From: Paragordius varius
Lineage: Eukaryota > Nematomorpha
Assembly (NCBI GenBank): GCA_964247055.1
Contig: OZ176052.1
Coordinates: 10,912,001-10,976,000, forward strand
Length of the DNA stretch: 64,000 nt
Reading direction: 5' to 3'
This document shows positions 1 to 12,700 of the stretch, one piece after another. Under the pieces are notes generated by a model. The model ran no database searches, had not been told where the DNA came from, and saw only the letters and a list, made by a program, of their open reading frames with translations. The position numbers were made by a program, and so were the translations under genes. Within the stretch, counting starts at the first letter, position 1. The number at the start of each line of letters is the position of its first letter.

Positions 1-744
1 CTTTGGTATGCTGACCTCAAAAACATAAAAAATGGCATGAATCATTTACCATTCTCACATTATTTGGATCGGATAAATGTTAGTATGGTTCATGAACGTC
101 AACATTTCACATTTTTGTCGGATTACGTGAATAATAATGTAACGCACGCAAACGATATTTTAAACAATTATTTCAAATTTATGTTTGTACGTGAACCGTT
201 TGAAAGACTGTTGTCAGCGTATCTCGATAAATTTGGCCAAGGTACAAATGAATATTTTTCCCGTGCTTTTGGAAAGTATATAGCCACGGCAAATCATAAA
301 ACATTACATAGTAGTAATCTAGTGAATAGTAGTCTGGCCCATAAGGATACAATTATCACATTTTCGGATTTCATCAATTTTGTTTTAGATGATAAAACAT
401 TGCATTCTACCTATCTCATGAATGAGCATTGGAATCCGGCGTGGTCATTATGTCAGCCGTGTGTCATAGATTATGATTATGTTGGTTTTAGCGATAACAT
501 AGAAAAGGATTCAAGCAATGTCTTACCGTATTTACTTAAAAATGGTGGACAAAAATTACCCATGAATATGGATACTAGTTTCCCCAAAGATTATTTTGTT
601 ATCCGCAATCAAACGCGCCTAGCTATGCCAAAATTTTATAAAACTCTGTCCTACACACAAATTATAAAGTTATATCAATTGTATAGAATGGATTACGAAT
701 ACTTTGGCTTTGATATGAATAAAATACTCAGATACATTATTTAA
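1..744 (+). CDS. carbohydrate sulfotransferase (CHST8-14 type), 3' part
   Basis: A Golgi type II sulfotransferase that moves sulfate from PAPS to a glycan, by homology to the HNK-1ST/CHST11-14 group (Sulfotransfer_2 fold). The reading frame is open from base 1, so the 5' end lies outside the window; the first in-frame Met (37) is probably internal. Visible landmarks: the 3'-phosphate-binding block FMFVREPFERLLSAYLDKF (about 181-237), the family motif NEHWNPAWSLCQPC (about 421-462) followed by DYDYVG, and the usual C-terminal YRMDYEYFGF ending close to the stop at 742-744. The missing part should hold the cytoplasmic tail, the membrane anchor and the 5'-PSB motif. No intron interrupts the visible part. 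Poly(A) signal AATAAA follows at about 785. Which glycan is sulfated (chondroitin, dermatan or other) cannot be told from this fragment. Confidence 0.92.
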   Translation, partial: LWYADLKNIKNGMNHLPFSHYLDRINVSMVHERQHFTFLSDYVNNNVTHANDILNNYFKFMFVREPFERLLSAYLDKFGQGTNEYFSRAFGKYIATANHKTLHSSNLVNSSLAHKDTIITFSDFINFVLDDKTLHSTYLMNEHWNPAWSLCQPCVIDYDYVGFSDNIEKDSSNVLPYLLKNGGQKLPMNMDTSFPKDYFVIRNQTRLAMPKFYKTLSYTQIIKLYQLYRMDYEYFGFDMNKILRYII

Positions 745-1278
745 ATGGTGATTATCCATACTATATTTAAACATTTGATAGTTAAATAAATACAATCTGA
801 ATAAAATACATGTTAGTTTTTTTGTTAAATATTGCCAGTAAAGAGATTGGCTATGCAAGAAAAAGCGAAAAACACATTTTTCTATATATGAATACAAATA
901 AAAACATTTTTAGTTAATAATATCGCTCTTTTTGCAATGCTATCAAATTTGAAAAAACTAGCAATGCATTTTCATTTATATTATTTAGTAGAACATCTAT
1001 GAAACTTGAAATTATCATTAAATTTTGACAACACTTGGTGTTCTAACAAAATTATTAGTTTAGAAAAAACCGAGATTTTCAATTACACTGGAAAATAAAC
1101 CCCCCAAAACATTTTATATTTATTAGATTGCCTAAACGTTTTGCCCAAGGCTTTACTTAATCCGTAATTTGACAATCATTTTACAAATATATATATATAT
1201 ATATATTCATATACAAGGAATGCATTTATTTCAAAAGACTGTGTTTAATAATTTTATTAAAAAAATATGATCTAATTT
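745..1278. other. intergenic, two convergent 3' ends
   Basis: Tail-to-tail spacer between the sulfotransferase and GPN3. It holds the AATAAA near 785 and an (AT)n run at about 1187-1206. I see no coding exon on either strand; the weak minus-strand frame at 670-897 is antisense to the sulfotransferase end and has no homology I recognise. Confidence 0.6.
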
Positions 1279-2319
1279 TTAATCCCCTTCTTCCATATTG
1301 TCAGCGTTTATGGAGACATTGGATAAATCTTCGTAATTAGCTTCTTTAGGTTCGAGTTCGTCTTCGTATTGAAGGATGGTGTTAATTTGATATAAAATTG
1401 CCTCTATAGATTTCGGTGTTTTCAGGTTGAGTGGGAAAAATTTAATAAGGTCATAATTATCAACAATGGATGTTAAATTTTGAGTTAAAGTTTGTAACTT
1501 AACATTTTGTGTTTCATTCTCTCTCGCATAATGATGATATAATTCAAGTGATGGATGAGCAATCTCAGATAAAGAATCGTCTGATTCAATGTTTTCGGAA
1601 TCAGAATCGGATTGATTGTCGGATGATGTATGATCTAAATCATTAGATTCATGTTCACGCGTGGCTTGAAGATAAAAAGTCGCAAAACTCCGAATTAAAG
1701 TTTTATTTTTGGCTAGTAAGTCCATTTTAGAGAATACATTGACAAACGGTAGAAATTCGAAATTTACCATAACTGATAGGGAAACGAGTGTTACCGACAT
1801 ATATTTGTCTATGTCCACAAGAAAATTTGGGGCGTCAACCAAAAATATTCCGCATAAACAAAAATCGAAACGGTTGATGAGGTGTTTGATGAAATCTCTA
1901 AATACTTGTACATGTGAATATAATTCGATTTGCCCGGGACAATCAAAAAGTATGTAATCATCATCGACCAACTTTTCGCTTATTTGATCAGCAAACCAGG
2001 ATATATCTTTCATTAAATATTCTATGCAATATATAAGCGCAGCATTTGGTCCCATAACTAACTTATCTTCGTCATCTCCTTCATTGGCCTCTTGTAAAAC
2101 CTCTTCCACAGTTATGAGATCACGAATATCGATGACATAATCAATTTTATTATTAATTTGTGCATCAGTTTGAGGAGCAGAATTATCGATTGCGCCTGGA
2201 TCAAGATTAATTATTTTAATATTTTTAACGCTTTTAGCTATTGTTGAATGTTCTGCAAGAGATTTGCAGTAGGTGGTTTTACCACTACCTGCTGGTCCGA
2301 TTACTAATTGGCCAAACAT
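1279..2319 (-). CDS. GPN3: GPN-loop GTPase 3
   Basis: Cytosolic GTPase that works with GPN1 in assembly and nuclear import of RNA polymerase II. Single exon, 346 residues against about 284 in human. G1/P-loop GPAGSGKT at residues 8-15; NLDPGA at 38-43; the diagnostic GPN tripeptide at 90-92 (MGPNAAL); G3 DCPGQIELYSH at 126-136; G4 SKMD at 197-200. The C-terminal ILYQINTILQYEDELEPKE block is the GPN3 signature and separates it from GPN1 and GPN2. Two insertions lengthen it: residues about 44-59 after the DPGA motif, and an acidic Ser/Asp-rich stretch at about 222-256. The start was chosen because the P-loop normally begins within ten residues of Met, as here. It is convergent with the sulfotransferase. 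A small upstream ORF may overlap its first codons (see 2304-2503). Confidence 0.95.
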   Translation of the reverse strand: MFGQLVIGPAGSGKTTYCKSLAEHSTIAKSVKNIKIINLDPGAIDNSAPQTDAQINNKIDYVIDIRDLITVEEVLQEANEGDDEDKLVMGPNAALIYCIEYLMKDISWFADQISEKLVDDDYILFDCPGQIELYSHVQVFRDFIKHLINRFDFCLCGIFLVDAPNFLVDIDKYMSVTLVSLSVMVNFEFLPFVNVFSKMDLLAKNKTLIRSFATFYLQATREHESNDLDHTSSDNQSDSDSENIESDDSLSEIAHPSLELYHHYARENETQNVKLQTLTQNLTSIVDNYDLIKFFPLNLKTPKSIEAILYQINTILQYEDELEPKEANYEDLSNVSINADNMEEGD

Positions 2320-2503
2320 GGAAGTTTTTTCTCAAATGTTTTAGACATAATTTTGTGATGTTCAGCAAATAAAACATTTTTTTGTACTAAAGAATTATTT
2401 TTTTATTACCATATGGATCAAAAAGAATTTTATATAGTTTATCTGTTGCACGTTGTTTAAAAGCTATACGTGTATATCCAGTTCCAGCCATACTTTTAAG
2501 CAT
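2304..2503 (-). CDS. small ORF upstream of and overlapping GPN3 (candidate)
   Basis: On the minus strand an ORF starts MLKSMAGTGYTRIAFKQ at 2503 (second Met at 2491). Read without splicing it stops at 2387. If a 23-nt intron (2387-2409, GTAATA...TTTAG) is removed, the frame runs on as VQKNVLFAEHHKIMSK and stops at 2304-2306, inside the GPN3 start region in another frame, giving 58 residues. Introns of this size are well supported in three other genes here, which makes the model worth recording. The N-terminal AG..Y.R pattern resembles mitochondrial ATP synthase subunit epsilon (a protein of about 50 residues), but the match is weak and I do not claim it. It could equally be a regulatory upstream ORF of GPN3 or chance. 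Confidence 0.3.
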
Positions 2504-2879
2504 TACCAAAGTTAATCTAAATTAAATTAAAAATAACTTTTCTTTAGCCATAAGTAGGCATTTTCCACACTTAATAAGGTTATAACATCTGTATATGTTG
2601 ACACAATAAAGCTAATAGTAAAAAAACATTGGAGATACATAAGTTTAATGGCGAAATATTTCACAAACAATTTTGAAAATATATCTTCGGTTTTTTCCAT
2701 AATTCGGATAATATTTTTTGGAATAAATCAGAACGTCGAGATTCGGTGTAGTCTATTAAGTTAATATTTTTTTAAAAATAAATGTTACCATACTAAAGTG
2801 CTATTTATTTAAAATTATTATGGTTAAATATATAATTATTATAATAACACGACACTTGTATTAAAAATAATCTTAATCT
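2504..2879. other. intergenic, likely GPN3 upstream region
   Basis: AT-rich spacer between the small ORF/GPN3 and the LINE fossil. I see no coding exon or clear motif. Confidence 0.5.
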
Positions 2880-5550
2880 TTAAATGGGCTACGTAGAACC
2901 TCTTGCTGCTTTAAACGGAAAAAAACACATGATAATCGATTTTCTTCTAAAAAAGTTAACATTCTGCTTACCAATTAATTTTCAAATTACACAATTCAAT
3001 ATCAGGGACAAGAAATGGTCAGACTGGTATGATAGCCATTATAAACCGTCTTCACGAAAATGTTATCTAAGTAATGATACACAGCGAAAGAACACTACAG
3101 CTTAAGGTTTTACACGATGACTGCATCTCAAATTAATATCGATATACGCTTCCCAACCAGGCTTAAAAGACAAAATTAAACAACCATATATGTCTACCAA
3201 ATGCAATACCAGGCAAGGAATGCCTCTTCTTAGGAGGTGACTTTAACAGTCTATTATTAATATGCACACGATTCCAGGGAAGTCCATCGCGGAAACGGCT
3301 TTGGCTGCACTGAAAAAAAGGGAGAACAGATGTTGGAATATTGCAAAAACCAACTAATCATAGCCAGCACACACCTAACAAAAAATCACAATCAACTCTC
3401 CACTTTTCAAACCACAAACTATTCTACCATGATTGATATCATTGCCTAAAATAAAACGGCCACAATCCTCAATACTCACCAAACAATCTTCACACAACAC
3501 AAAATCCTGATGGCGGGGAAAAACTAAACAATCATAAACCCTTATACCAAACACCAGCCAAAATATCCACACCTAAAAACATAGTTACAACAGCAGATAA
3601 TATTTGTGGCAGATGCAATACATCAAAAAAACAAAAATTTGGTCTGTAAAAATGAATTGAAAGAGGTTACAATAGAAAAAAAGTCGTCTGCAAAGCTTAG
3701 AAAAAGGATAACAATGATAATAACAGACAAATATATCTGAACGCAAAACACAAAGGGCAAAATTAATTAGAAAAGCATCGGTAAAAATTGTCTAAAACTC
3801 GCTTCCAAACTTGAAGACCAAACTAAAATAAAAAATCTTTAAATACACAAAGAACTTAAATTCATACAAGATTCATCAAGATTAAATTTATCTAAAACAA
3901 TATGCATGATATAATTACTAATCCGGAAATAGTAATTAAGATATGTGCTTGGAAGGATCAATGAACCAAACAAACATTTTAAAAGTTCCTTTGACACTGA
4001 AACCATTCACAAGCGGACCCATCCATGATATCACAGAAAACGATGTATTAAAAGCAATACAAATGAAACCAAATTCGTCAGGTTCAAGCGAACTATCAGT
4101 TGATCTTCTTAAACCAATACCATGCTTAAATTGCTTAAAACTTTCTTCAATGAAATTATTACTAAACGTAAATTCCTTCTAGAAACACACTATAAAAATA
4201 TTTGAAAACATTATTGACAACCGACTGACAAACCATTACAAACAAATAATCAGTTTGCATTACATAAAGAGCACAGCACTACAGATGCTCATATTCATCA
4301 CCAGGAAACTACTGGTAAATATCTTTCGAAAAATCAAAAACTTTTCCATATCTTTCTAGACATGGAAACTTTTTATAATATTCCCAGAGCAACATTGGCC
4401 CTAAGACAAAATTACAACGAAGAGTACCTAATAAAAATAATACTCCTTCTCTATGAAAATGCAACCAAAATAGTTCGCACGCAAATAGCAGAGGCCAAAT
4501 CTATTCAAACAAACACTGGCCTATACCAAGGGTCGGTACTTGGTCCATTACTATTCATTATAATCTTAGACTGTATCACAAAAAACATGTCTACCAAACC
4601 GCCCTGGGAGTTAATCTTAGCAGATGACATTGTTTTAACAGACATTTCACTTGAAAATATGTCAAATAAATTTAGAAATGGGAAATTCTGCCTAGAGAAC
4701 CATGGGCTAAAAATAATTATTAATAAAACAAAATATGATATCAGGAGATTGCAAGCAGCGCCCCAATCCATGCGCTATTTGTGACAAGGAAGTTAAAACC
4801 AATTCAATAAAATGGAACAAGTGCAAATTCTGCTAACAATTCTCCAAAATTACCCGAGAATTAATCGAACAAATAAACTTTAAATGTAACAATTTTAAAA
4901 ACAATAATCCTTAAACACGCTCGACATATGTGACAATGGACGATAATTTAATAGAAAAAGTAAACTTTACCTATCTCGGAGACGTCATAGACTTTAAAAG
5001 CCATATAACTGGAGTCTTAAGGAACCTAATTAAATAAGCGTGGGAAAAGTCAACTCTCTAAAATTTGTGCTTAAAAATAAAAATGTATCTAACAATAATA
5101 AATGGCTAAACAAAGCAGGAGTCAGGCCAGCTCCTACTTACGCCACCGAAACATAGTCCCTTAACAAAAAAATCTTGACAAAATGATAAATATGGAAACA
5201 AAATACCTGAAGTTTGTTATTCTGACAACAATATTCCTCTTAAACACAAAAATGGCACAGTACAAAAGTTTATCCAAAGAAGCAGACTGAAATACTTGGG
5301 TCACATTGAAAGCAGACAAATCGATCACCCTCTCCAAACCATTATATACACACAATCCTTTGGAAACGCAAAGGACGCCCAACACATTCCTGGGAACGAC
5401 AATATGAAAAATGACATATATTACTCGACATTACCAAATGTGTAGATAGGGATCTTTGGAATAAGATTGTTAGTAGCAACCTTCAAAAATGCAGATAAAA
5501 AGCCATCAAGTATACGTATTCATATAATTGTGAGGATATAATTTATTTTA
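2880..5550 (+). mobile_element. dead LINE (APE endonuclease + reverse transcriptase)
   Basis: Decayed non-LTR retrotransposon in + orientation. The parts come in the expected order but in shifting frames. An endonuclease region lies around 3220-3450 (CLFLGGDFNS, later a ...STMIDII segment). The reverse transcriptase lies around 4360-4784, with GLYQGSVLGPLLFIIILDCI and the catalytic ILADDIVL. A C-terminal part at about 5270-5500 reads LKYLGHIESRQIDH, then KGRP...SWERQYEK and DRDLWNKIV, typical of LINE tails. Stops and frame changes are frequent, so it is old and inactive. The RT motifs suggest an RTE- or CR1-like clade; I cannot place it further. Its 3' end lies within about 40 bp of the SMC4 stop codon, on the opposite strand. 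Confidence 0.85.
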
Positions 5551-5587
5551 TCTACAAACTACTATTTATTAATATGGAATACTATAT

Positions 5588-6008
5588 TTATGTTTCTTGT
5601 ATGATATTTTTGGGTGCGTTCAATTGAAGTACAACATTTTTTGTACAATCATGAGTTTTATAGATTCCAACGAGTCTGTTGGCCAATTCAAACATGTTAT
5701 TCCGCAACGATATAATTATAAATTGGGCCGTTTGAGTTCTTTGCTACATATATTAAATGGGATATTATATTCTGCTATGTTTTTAAAATAAATGTAATTT
5801 AATGTGATAATGATAAGTGTCTTTTAAACTATTGTTTTATTACAGTATGAATAAGTATATATGGACAGTTTTTCATTAATATTGCCAGATAAAATATGCA
5901 GCAAAAAATATTATAATGGAAACTAGTAATATATATTTACTCATACTGTAAAATAAACCGTCTAATATTCGGATTTTGTACATCACCAATTATAAATGCA
6001 AACAATTT

Positions 6009-6060
<52 letters not shown>

Positions 6061-9000
6061 AAATTTTTTAAATTTAATAATTAACAAAATAATATAATTA
6101 TTTTTAATGAAGCGAACATTCTATTAACCATATTGTAAATAAATTAAATTTTGATTGCCCCTAATTACTCCCACTTTGAATAACAGCTCCTACAAACTAA
6201 CCCATTGGATATAATGTACTTTTTTTTCGAAATTTTATTAATTTAATTGTTAAATGTTTCAATAATAAATAGGGATTAGAATAAATCGCCGATAAAATTT
6301 TTAATATTAATACTCAATTACCTTTTGGGTAGTTTTATTCCCGAGCGATTTGAAATTTATATATTTAAAATATATTTAAGGTATTAAGCCGAATTAAAAA
6401 AATGCTTTCTTTAGCCTTTTAGGTGCATTATACAAATTTTGCCGCCATTTTTTCTATAATCTTTTTAAATCGCTAATGTAACAGGCAAATAAATGTATAT
6501 TATGGTTAAAAAATGTAATACCAACAAAAACATGATATATTTTGTTTATAAAATCAAGTTGGTTTTAATCGTGTTGCTGTCTTAGTCTCTAGAGGTCACA
6601 AAACTGTAAAAAATATAAGCTTTTTTATCTAATACATGAGAACAATGTTTGATATAAATTTTTTTTAACTAAAATAACTTTCAAAACTGGAGTTTATTTA
6701 CGAAATTAAGCTGTGAGATATAAAACTACCCCAAAAAGTAAACTATTACAAAAAAGTAAAAAGGTAAAGAAGTGATTGACATTATTCAATTTTTAGAGGG
6801 ATTGCATATATTTTTACAGAAGGTGATATCGGGCGCATTATTGAGATTTAAATTGATATTCTTTACTAGTAGTACCCAGTCTTCTTGGGGTCGACCCCTA
6901 CTGTTTTTTGTCGTTTCAGAAGCGTATTTAGGCAGTAGGTGAAGTTCCGGTAGGGGTTATGTCCAGCGAATCATAACGATTTGTCATCAAAACATTTTCG
7001 ATTTAGGGTATATTTAGTATTATGAACCGACCAAAACTTTTGTAATAATTTTAAAGGTTGGGATTGTGTGCAATTATTGTTTTAATATTTTTGTTTGGGT
7101 AAATTGGATATTTTTAGTATTAAATAATCTCATGCATGAATATTGCGAAGCTTATGGCAATACTGGCCTAATAGATGGCGTACAAAAGATTTCCCTTTTT
7201 GATTATATATTTTAATGAATGGTAACTTTTCCATGTTTGTGAAATTCTCTCTTTGATCGCTTCGCTTACTCAACCGTGGCTGTTGGAATACTGTTGCATA
7301 TAGTTCGCTGAGTTTGGGAAGGGCAGGTGTGCTTGCACAGAAATACGGGAACTGCATCTGATGCAAACAAAATTGTTTGTGGCTAATTTATGAAGATGTA
7401 GGCAACTGTTGATGATTTGATTACATCCAGTGAAGCTACACTATTTTACTTTTACCATCATACATGATCTTTTTTATCGTACTCACTGGGATACTGAAAG
7501 TTTTGAATAATTTATCCCAAATTTTAACCCTTTTAAATAGTTTCTCCTGAGTGATTGAAGTGACGACTAAATTATCCGCAAACAAAATCACCCACGAAAG
7601 TCCTTTTACTGAATTTTTAGTTTCTTCCATTATGATTATAAAGAGTAATGGGCCTGGAATTGAGCTTTGCCGCAGACCATAAATTAAAATTTGTGTATTG
7701 TTTTTATGTGGGTTTGGATGTGCTTGCATATAATCATTCTCGCCATAAATATCCATTTCTAAACTCCCTTTCTCCGAAGAGCCTCATGAAATCAACTGAT
7801 CAACCGTGTCGAAGGCATGTTCAAGGTCAAAAAAGTTTAATCAATATAATGGCGTGTTTCGAGTGTGGGCATTTATTGTCGTAGTTTAAGTATGGGTCAT
7901 CGTACTTTTCACAGGTCTAAATCAGAATTGCATATCATTGATTGTTATTCCTTGTTGTATTTTATGGTTAAAACACTTTCGTAAAGTTAAGGAGTGTGTT
8001 CTCAATTTGTATTGGGTAGTATAATTAAGTGTTAAAGGATCCCTTTCTATTTATAGATGGGTATTATATAGCTGGTTACAATCTGAGTGGATGGTATAAT
8101 TGTATAAATATTAATGAAAAGTTTGGTGAAATAATTTGAAGATATCTTATTATTTATCGCCTATTAGCATGTCGTTTGTTGGTTCAGAGAACCCACATGT
8201 TTTTTAGTCATTTTAGAGAGAGACTAAATACAACTGACCGCACTCAACGAATTTGGTATGAAACAGTATCGCAATTTAAAATATCTTATTTATTCCAGCC
8301 AGCGGTGGAGTAAATGAAAAGATCAAAGATAGAATTTCACAAACATGGAAAAGTTACCATTTCTTAAAATATTTAATAATCAATAAGCATAGCAAACACC
8401 AAACTAAAGGGAATTTACACCCATTAGACCAGTGATTACATAGGCTTCAGAAAGCTGCCCATAACATCAATAAAACCACTAATATTCAATCGGAATATTA
8501 AAAACAATCCTGTTTGCACACCCTTTACAATTATGTATAAAAATAATTTTGATATGTACATATAATTATATCCAAAATCGAAAATGTTTGACAAATCGTC
8601 TATCATTCGCTGAGCATATACACCGAAGCCCTCAGGAACATCACCTATAATACATTCTTAACCATGCTTCTGTAATCACAAAAAATAGTAGACCCCATTA
8701 AGCATGGATATTTACTATAAATAAGGTCTAATTACCTGTTCAATGATGTGCTCGATCGCACCCTTTGGAAAAAAACTATAAGACTTCCAAATTTAACCAA
8801 CATCAATACCAACGGAGATATATGTATATTTTCTGACTGCTTATTTTTAAAAAAAGTCACGGTCACGTCAATTTTGCAAACATATCCGTTCAAAATCCCA
8901 ACCCTTTTAGTGCAAAACACTTAAAGAAAAACCAAATCACCTTAATATAATGAGCAACTATGGAAACGTTTTTGAAATCAAGCGCAGCATCAATCTCATC

Positions 9001-9665
9001 CATTATGTAAAAGGGAGTAGGTTTGTAATGATGCAAAGCAAAGATTAGCGCTATGCTACTGAGAGTTTTTTCACCTCCACTCAGGTTTGATACATTTTTC
9101 CATGATTTGTTGAGGGGACGAACTCTGTAACGCGCACGTCATAGAAATATAAACATGTCAGTTATTAATAAATAAAAAATATTTCGCTTTGTTTGTGTAA
9201 TTTAAGAGTATCAGACACTTTTAAAATAAATTAAAAGTATTATAATAACAAATTATGTGCAGTTGATTAAATTACTAATAAAATTAAAATGATAATTTTT
9301 TTATATATGGTAAAGTTTAAATAAAAGTCTAGTCAAAATATTTACGCAATAATTAAGAAAGTCTACCATATTTCTAGATTTTAACTTTAATTTGTTAGGT
9401 TGATGGCGAGAAAAACCCAACTTTATCATTTGGCTATATATGAAAAATAATAATCTAAAAATATGGTTGATTTTACTAATTTAATGACGGTTCTTTTTTT
9501 AACTTTTTTTTACTTATTGTGCGCACCTTATCTTTTTAAACTTTAGTGTAAAGTAAAAATCATATAATAAAATAGTCAATAAAATTAAAATAATAATGAC
9601 CGTCAAAACCAAAGGTAATCTTTTTATAAAGACATTTATATATTTATACTTTGATTTTATATATG

Positions 9666-9700
<35 letters not shown>

Positions 9701-12700
9701 TTAAAGATTACATTTGTAAAATAGGTGTTACCAATTTACATCTATCTTCCTTATTGTGTAACGCAAAACGGTGTATTATATCCAAAAAGTCAAGGAAAAA
9801 TTATGGTTATCTTTTAGATATTGCGTTTTGTCATTATAATATTTATTTTTACTTGTAAGCAACTCCCTCAGTAAATGGATCCAAAGAATCCACCAATTCA
9901 AGATCAGCATCGCCTCCCAAAGTGATCATTCGATAAATTTCTTTCAATTTTACGGTTATAAACCCGAAACCCTACATTAGATTAATAAGTAAAAATGGTA
10001 TAATTACACAAAAATAATAAAAATCTAAAATAACCTTTAAAAACTGTGAAAGACGCTCATGTTTTAGCTTGTTGAATAAATCTTGCATAATCTTTTTGTG
10101 TTGCGTAACTTCTTCCAATTCTTTAGCCTGATTTATGTAAACCTTCTCCTAAGAAATCACAGAAAAACAAAAAACGTTTTACATAAATTAATTATAATGC
10201 AAAACATGAACATAGATATGAATAGGGTAAATTTGAAGCGGTTTAAAAGCACTCATGACTTTACTGTAACCGCTTTAAAATATGTCGAACTTTTATTACC
10301 TTATTAACTACAAAATACTAGTATGAAAAGTTAAATTTTTTTATTTACCAAAATCCAGCAAATTAACTATTTTATTTTGCCACGACATGATTTTAGTATA
10401 TATTGGCTATATATGGAAAAATGATACATTCATAAGCATCCAGGCCGGTTATTTTTGGCAGTCAAAAATCTAACCCAAGATTCGATTAATGTGCAAATTT
10501 ACATTGTAATATAAAAATATATATTTTCTTCAAAAAGGTACAAATAGGTTTTGAAAAATTGCAAATTTATTTTTATCTCTTCAATAAAAAATTCGGTATG
10601 CCATTTGTTGCTAAGTATTCTTTCCTGAGATAGCAACCATTTGTGTGTGTGTGTGAATACAAGAGTGCGAAAATATTAACCTTATCGGTCAGAAAATTGG
10701 ACAAATATAAGGACAAATTAAACCAAAACAAACTCTTTATATTTTTTTAGTAAAAAATTCAATAAGCATTACATTAGCCAATTAAACCGTTTGTCTATAA
10801 AACATTAAAAAATATTAACCTTATCTGTATACTCTTGTAGGGCATTTAAATCGGGTTGCGTTATTTTGGCTAAATGTGCTTGAGCTGTTTTCAGTTCCTG
10901 TTTTAAGCGATCTATATCCAACGATGCCAATTCTAATTCCGATAAAAATTTTAATTCTGTAATAGCAATTTCTTCATCGCCCTCATCATTATCTGTTGCT
11001 GAGGATTGAAACTCGCTGCTCGTATTTCGTTCCTCCATTTTTTCTGTACAAAAAGAAATATTGAAAATAATAGGTTTTTTCTATAAACCATACATTGGAC
11101 CCTTTGCCATGATGAGTTTTTTTAAAAAATTAACAGCGCCCATTGATCATCATACAATTTTCCGTTTTTTAAATAATGCCCTAATTTTTGAGTTAAAAAC
11201 GTTAAAAGTAGGGAGCACATTCACACAAACTTACTATTTTGACGATTGCCAAATTCTGAAGTCTAAAGTAATAAACCTAATTATTATTTTTCATATGTCT
11301 ATAAAATAGTAATAATTATTTTATTTACTAGTATTAATCAAGATTTTTAGATATATTCTTTTATTACTGGATATATCTAATTACATATACATCTCAAAGA
11401 TTAAACAACAATATACTAAATTAGAAACGAAATTAAAATAAATTCAATAAAATTTAGTAATCAAATTTTAACCAAAAAAAATTTAAATTCTTTTGGAAAA
11501 GGATCATGTCACGTATAAAACCCATGTATTATTTTCTACAATACATGTCATTATGAGGGAAGCGGGCAACTATATAATATGGTTGTATTTACAAATGAAA
11601 TATCACTCTTCATCCTATTACAAAAAGTATTTACGGTATGCATTTTAATGGTTGCTTATTTCACACTATAGTTGGGCAATTTGCAACACAGTAGTGTGTG
11701 GAAAAAAGAAAGGAATAAATTCTTTACTCAACCTTTCGTTGTTTTTTCCATACACTACTGTGCTGCAAATTGCCCCACTATAGTGTGAAATAAGCAACCA
11801 TTAAAATGTATACCGTAATGAATTACAGTCATGTATCCTTTATTTTATCAAAAATTTATTCTTTTTCGTTAAATGGGTATAAATATTTGGTAAAGAATGT
11901 AAAAAACGGGAGCCTCAATATCATATTCATCAAAAAAGTGAAAGAATTACCATAGAGCTCTTGTTTTTTCTCACCAAATATTTATACCCATTTAACGAAA
12001 AAAAAATAAATTTTTGATAAAATAAAGGATACATGACTGTACATAAAGTATATACATAGAAATATGTATTTGAAAATACCATTATCACTAGAAGACTCCA
12101 TGAGTTCATCATCATTTTCTTGATTTTCAATACGTTTTTTAATTTCAGTTTTTTTCTTTGAATTACGGGATTTCGTTTTAATTGATTTTCGGTTTTTCGA
12201 TGGTGAGTTTGATGATTTATGCTTAGTTAAACTGATTTGGTAAAATACACAAATTAAATTTATATTATTCATGTATTATTTTATCTAGTAAAATGCGGCC
12301 AAAAGCTTTTTTTATATTTAATTCGTTATCTAATCAAAAAAATTTAAGAAATATTCAAGATTTAACAAAAAATATATGGCTTTCGTTCTTTATTTATATA
12401 ATTTTGTCATTATAGCCAATTAATAATTGAATAAAAATGTTATTTAATTGCATAAAGTTTGAGGCGTATTTGTACTAATAAAGCATCTTTTATTTAATTA
12501 TTCCAACACAATTTAAAAGGTTTTAACATTATATGATCCAAATTTTGTCAATATCATTCCTATCTTACAAGAAAATACAGTAAAGTTTGGAATAGATGTA
12601 AAATAGTAGAATACAAATAAATGATTTAGAGCAACAATGTGGATATTTTTAGCAAGTCAATCATTAAAATCGCTATTTTTACTATATAGCCGATTATGTG

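Noticed and set aside
1709-1957. Plus-strand frame inside GPN3
   Set aside because: Antisense shadow of a clearly conserved GTPase coding region.
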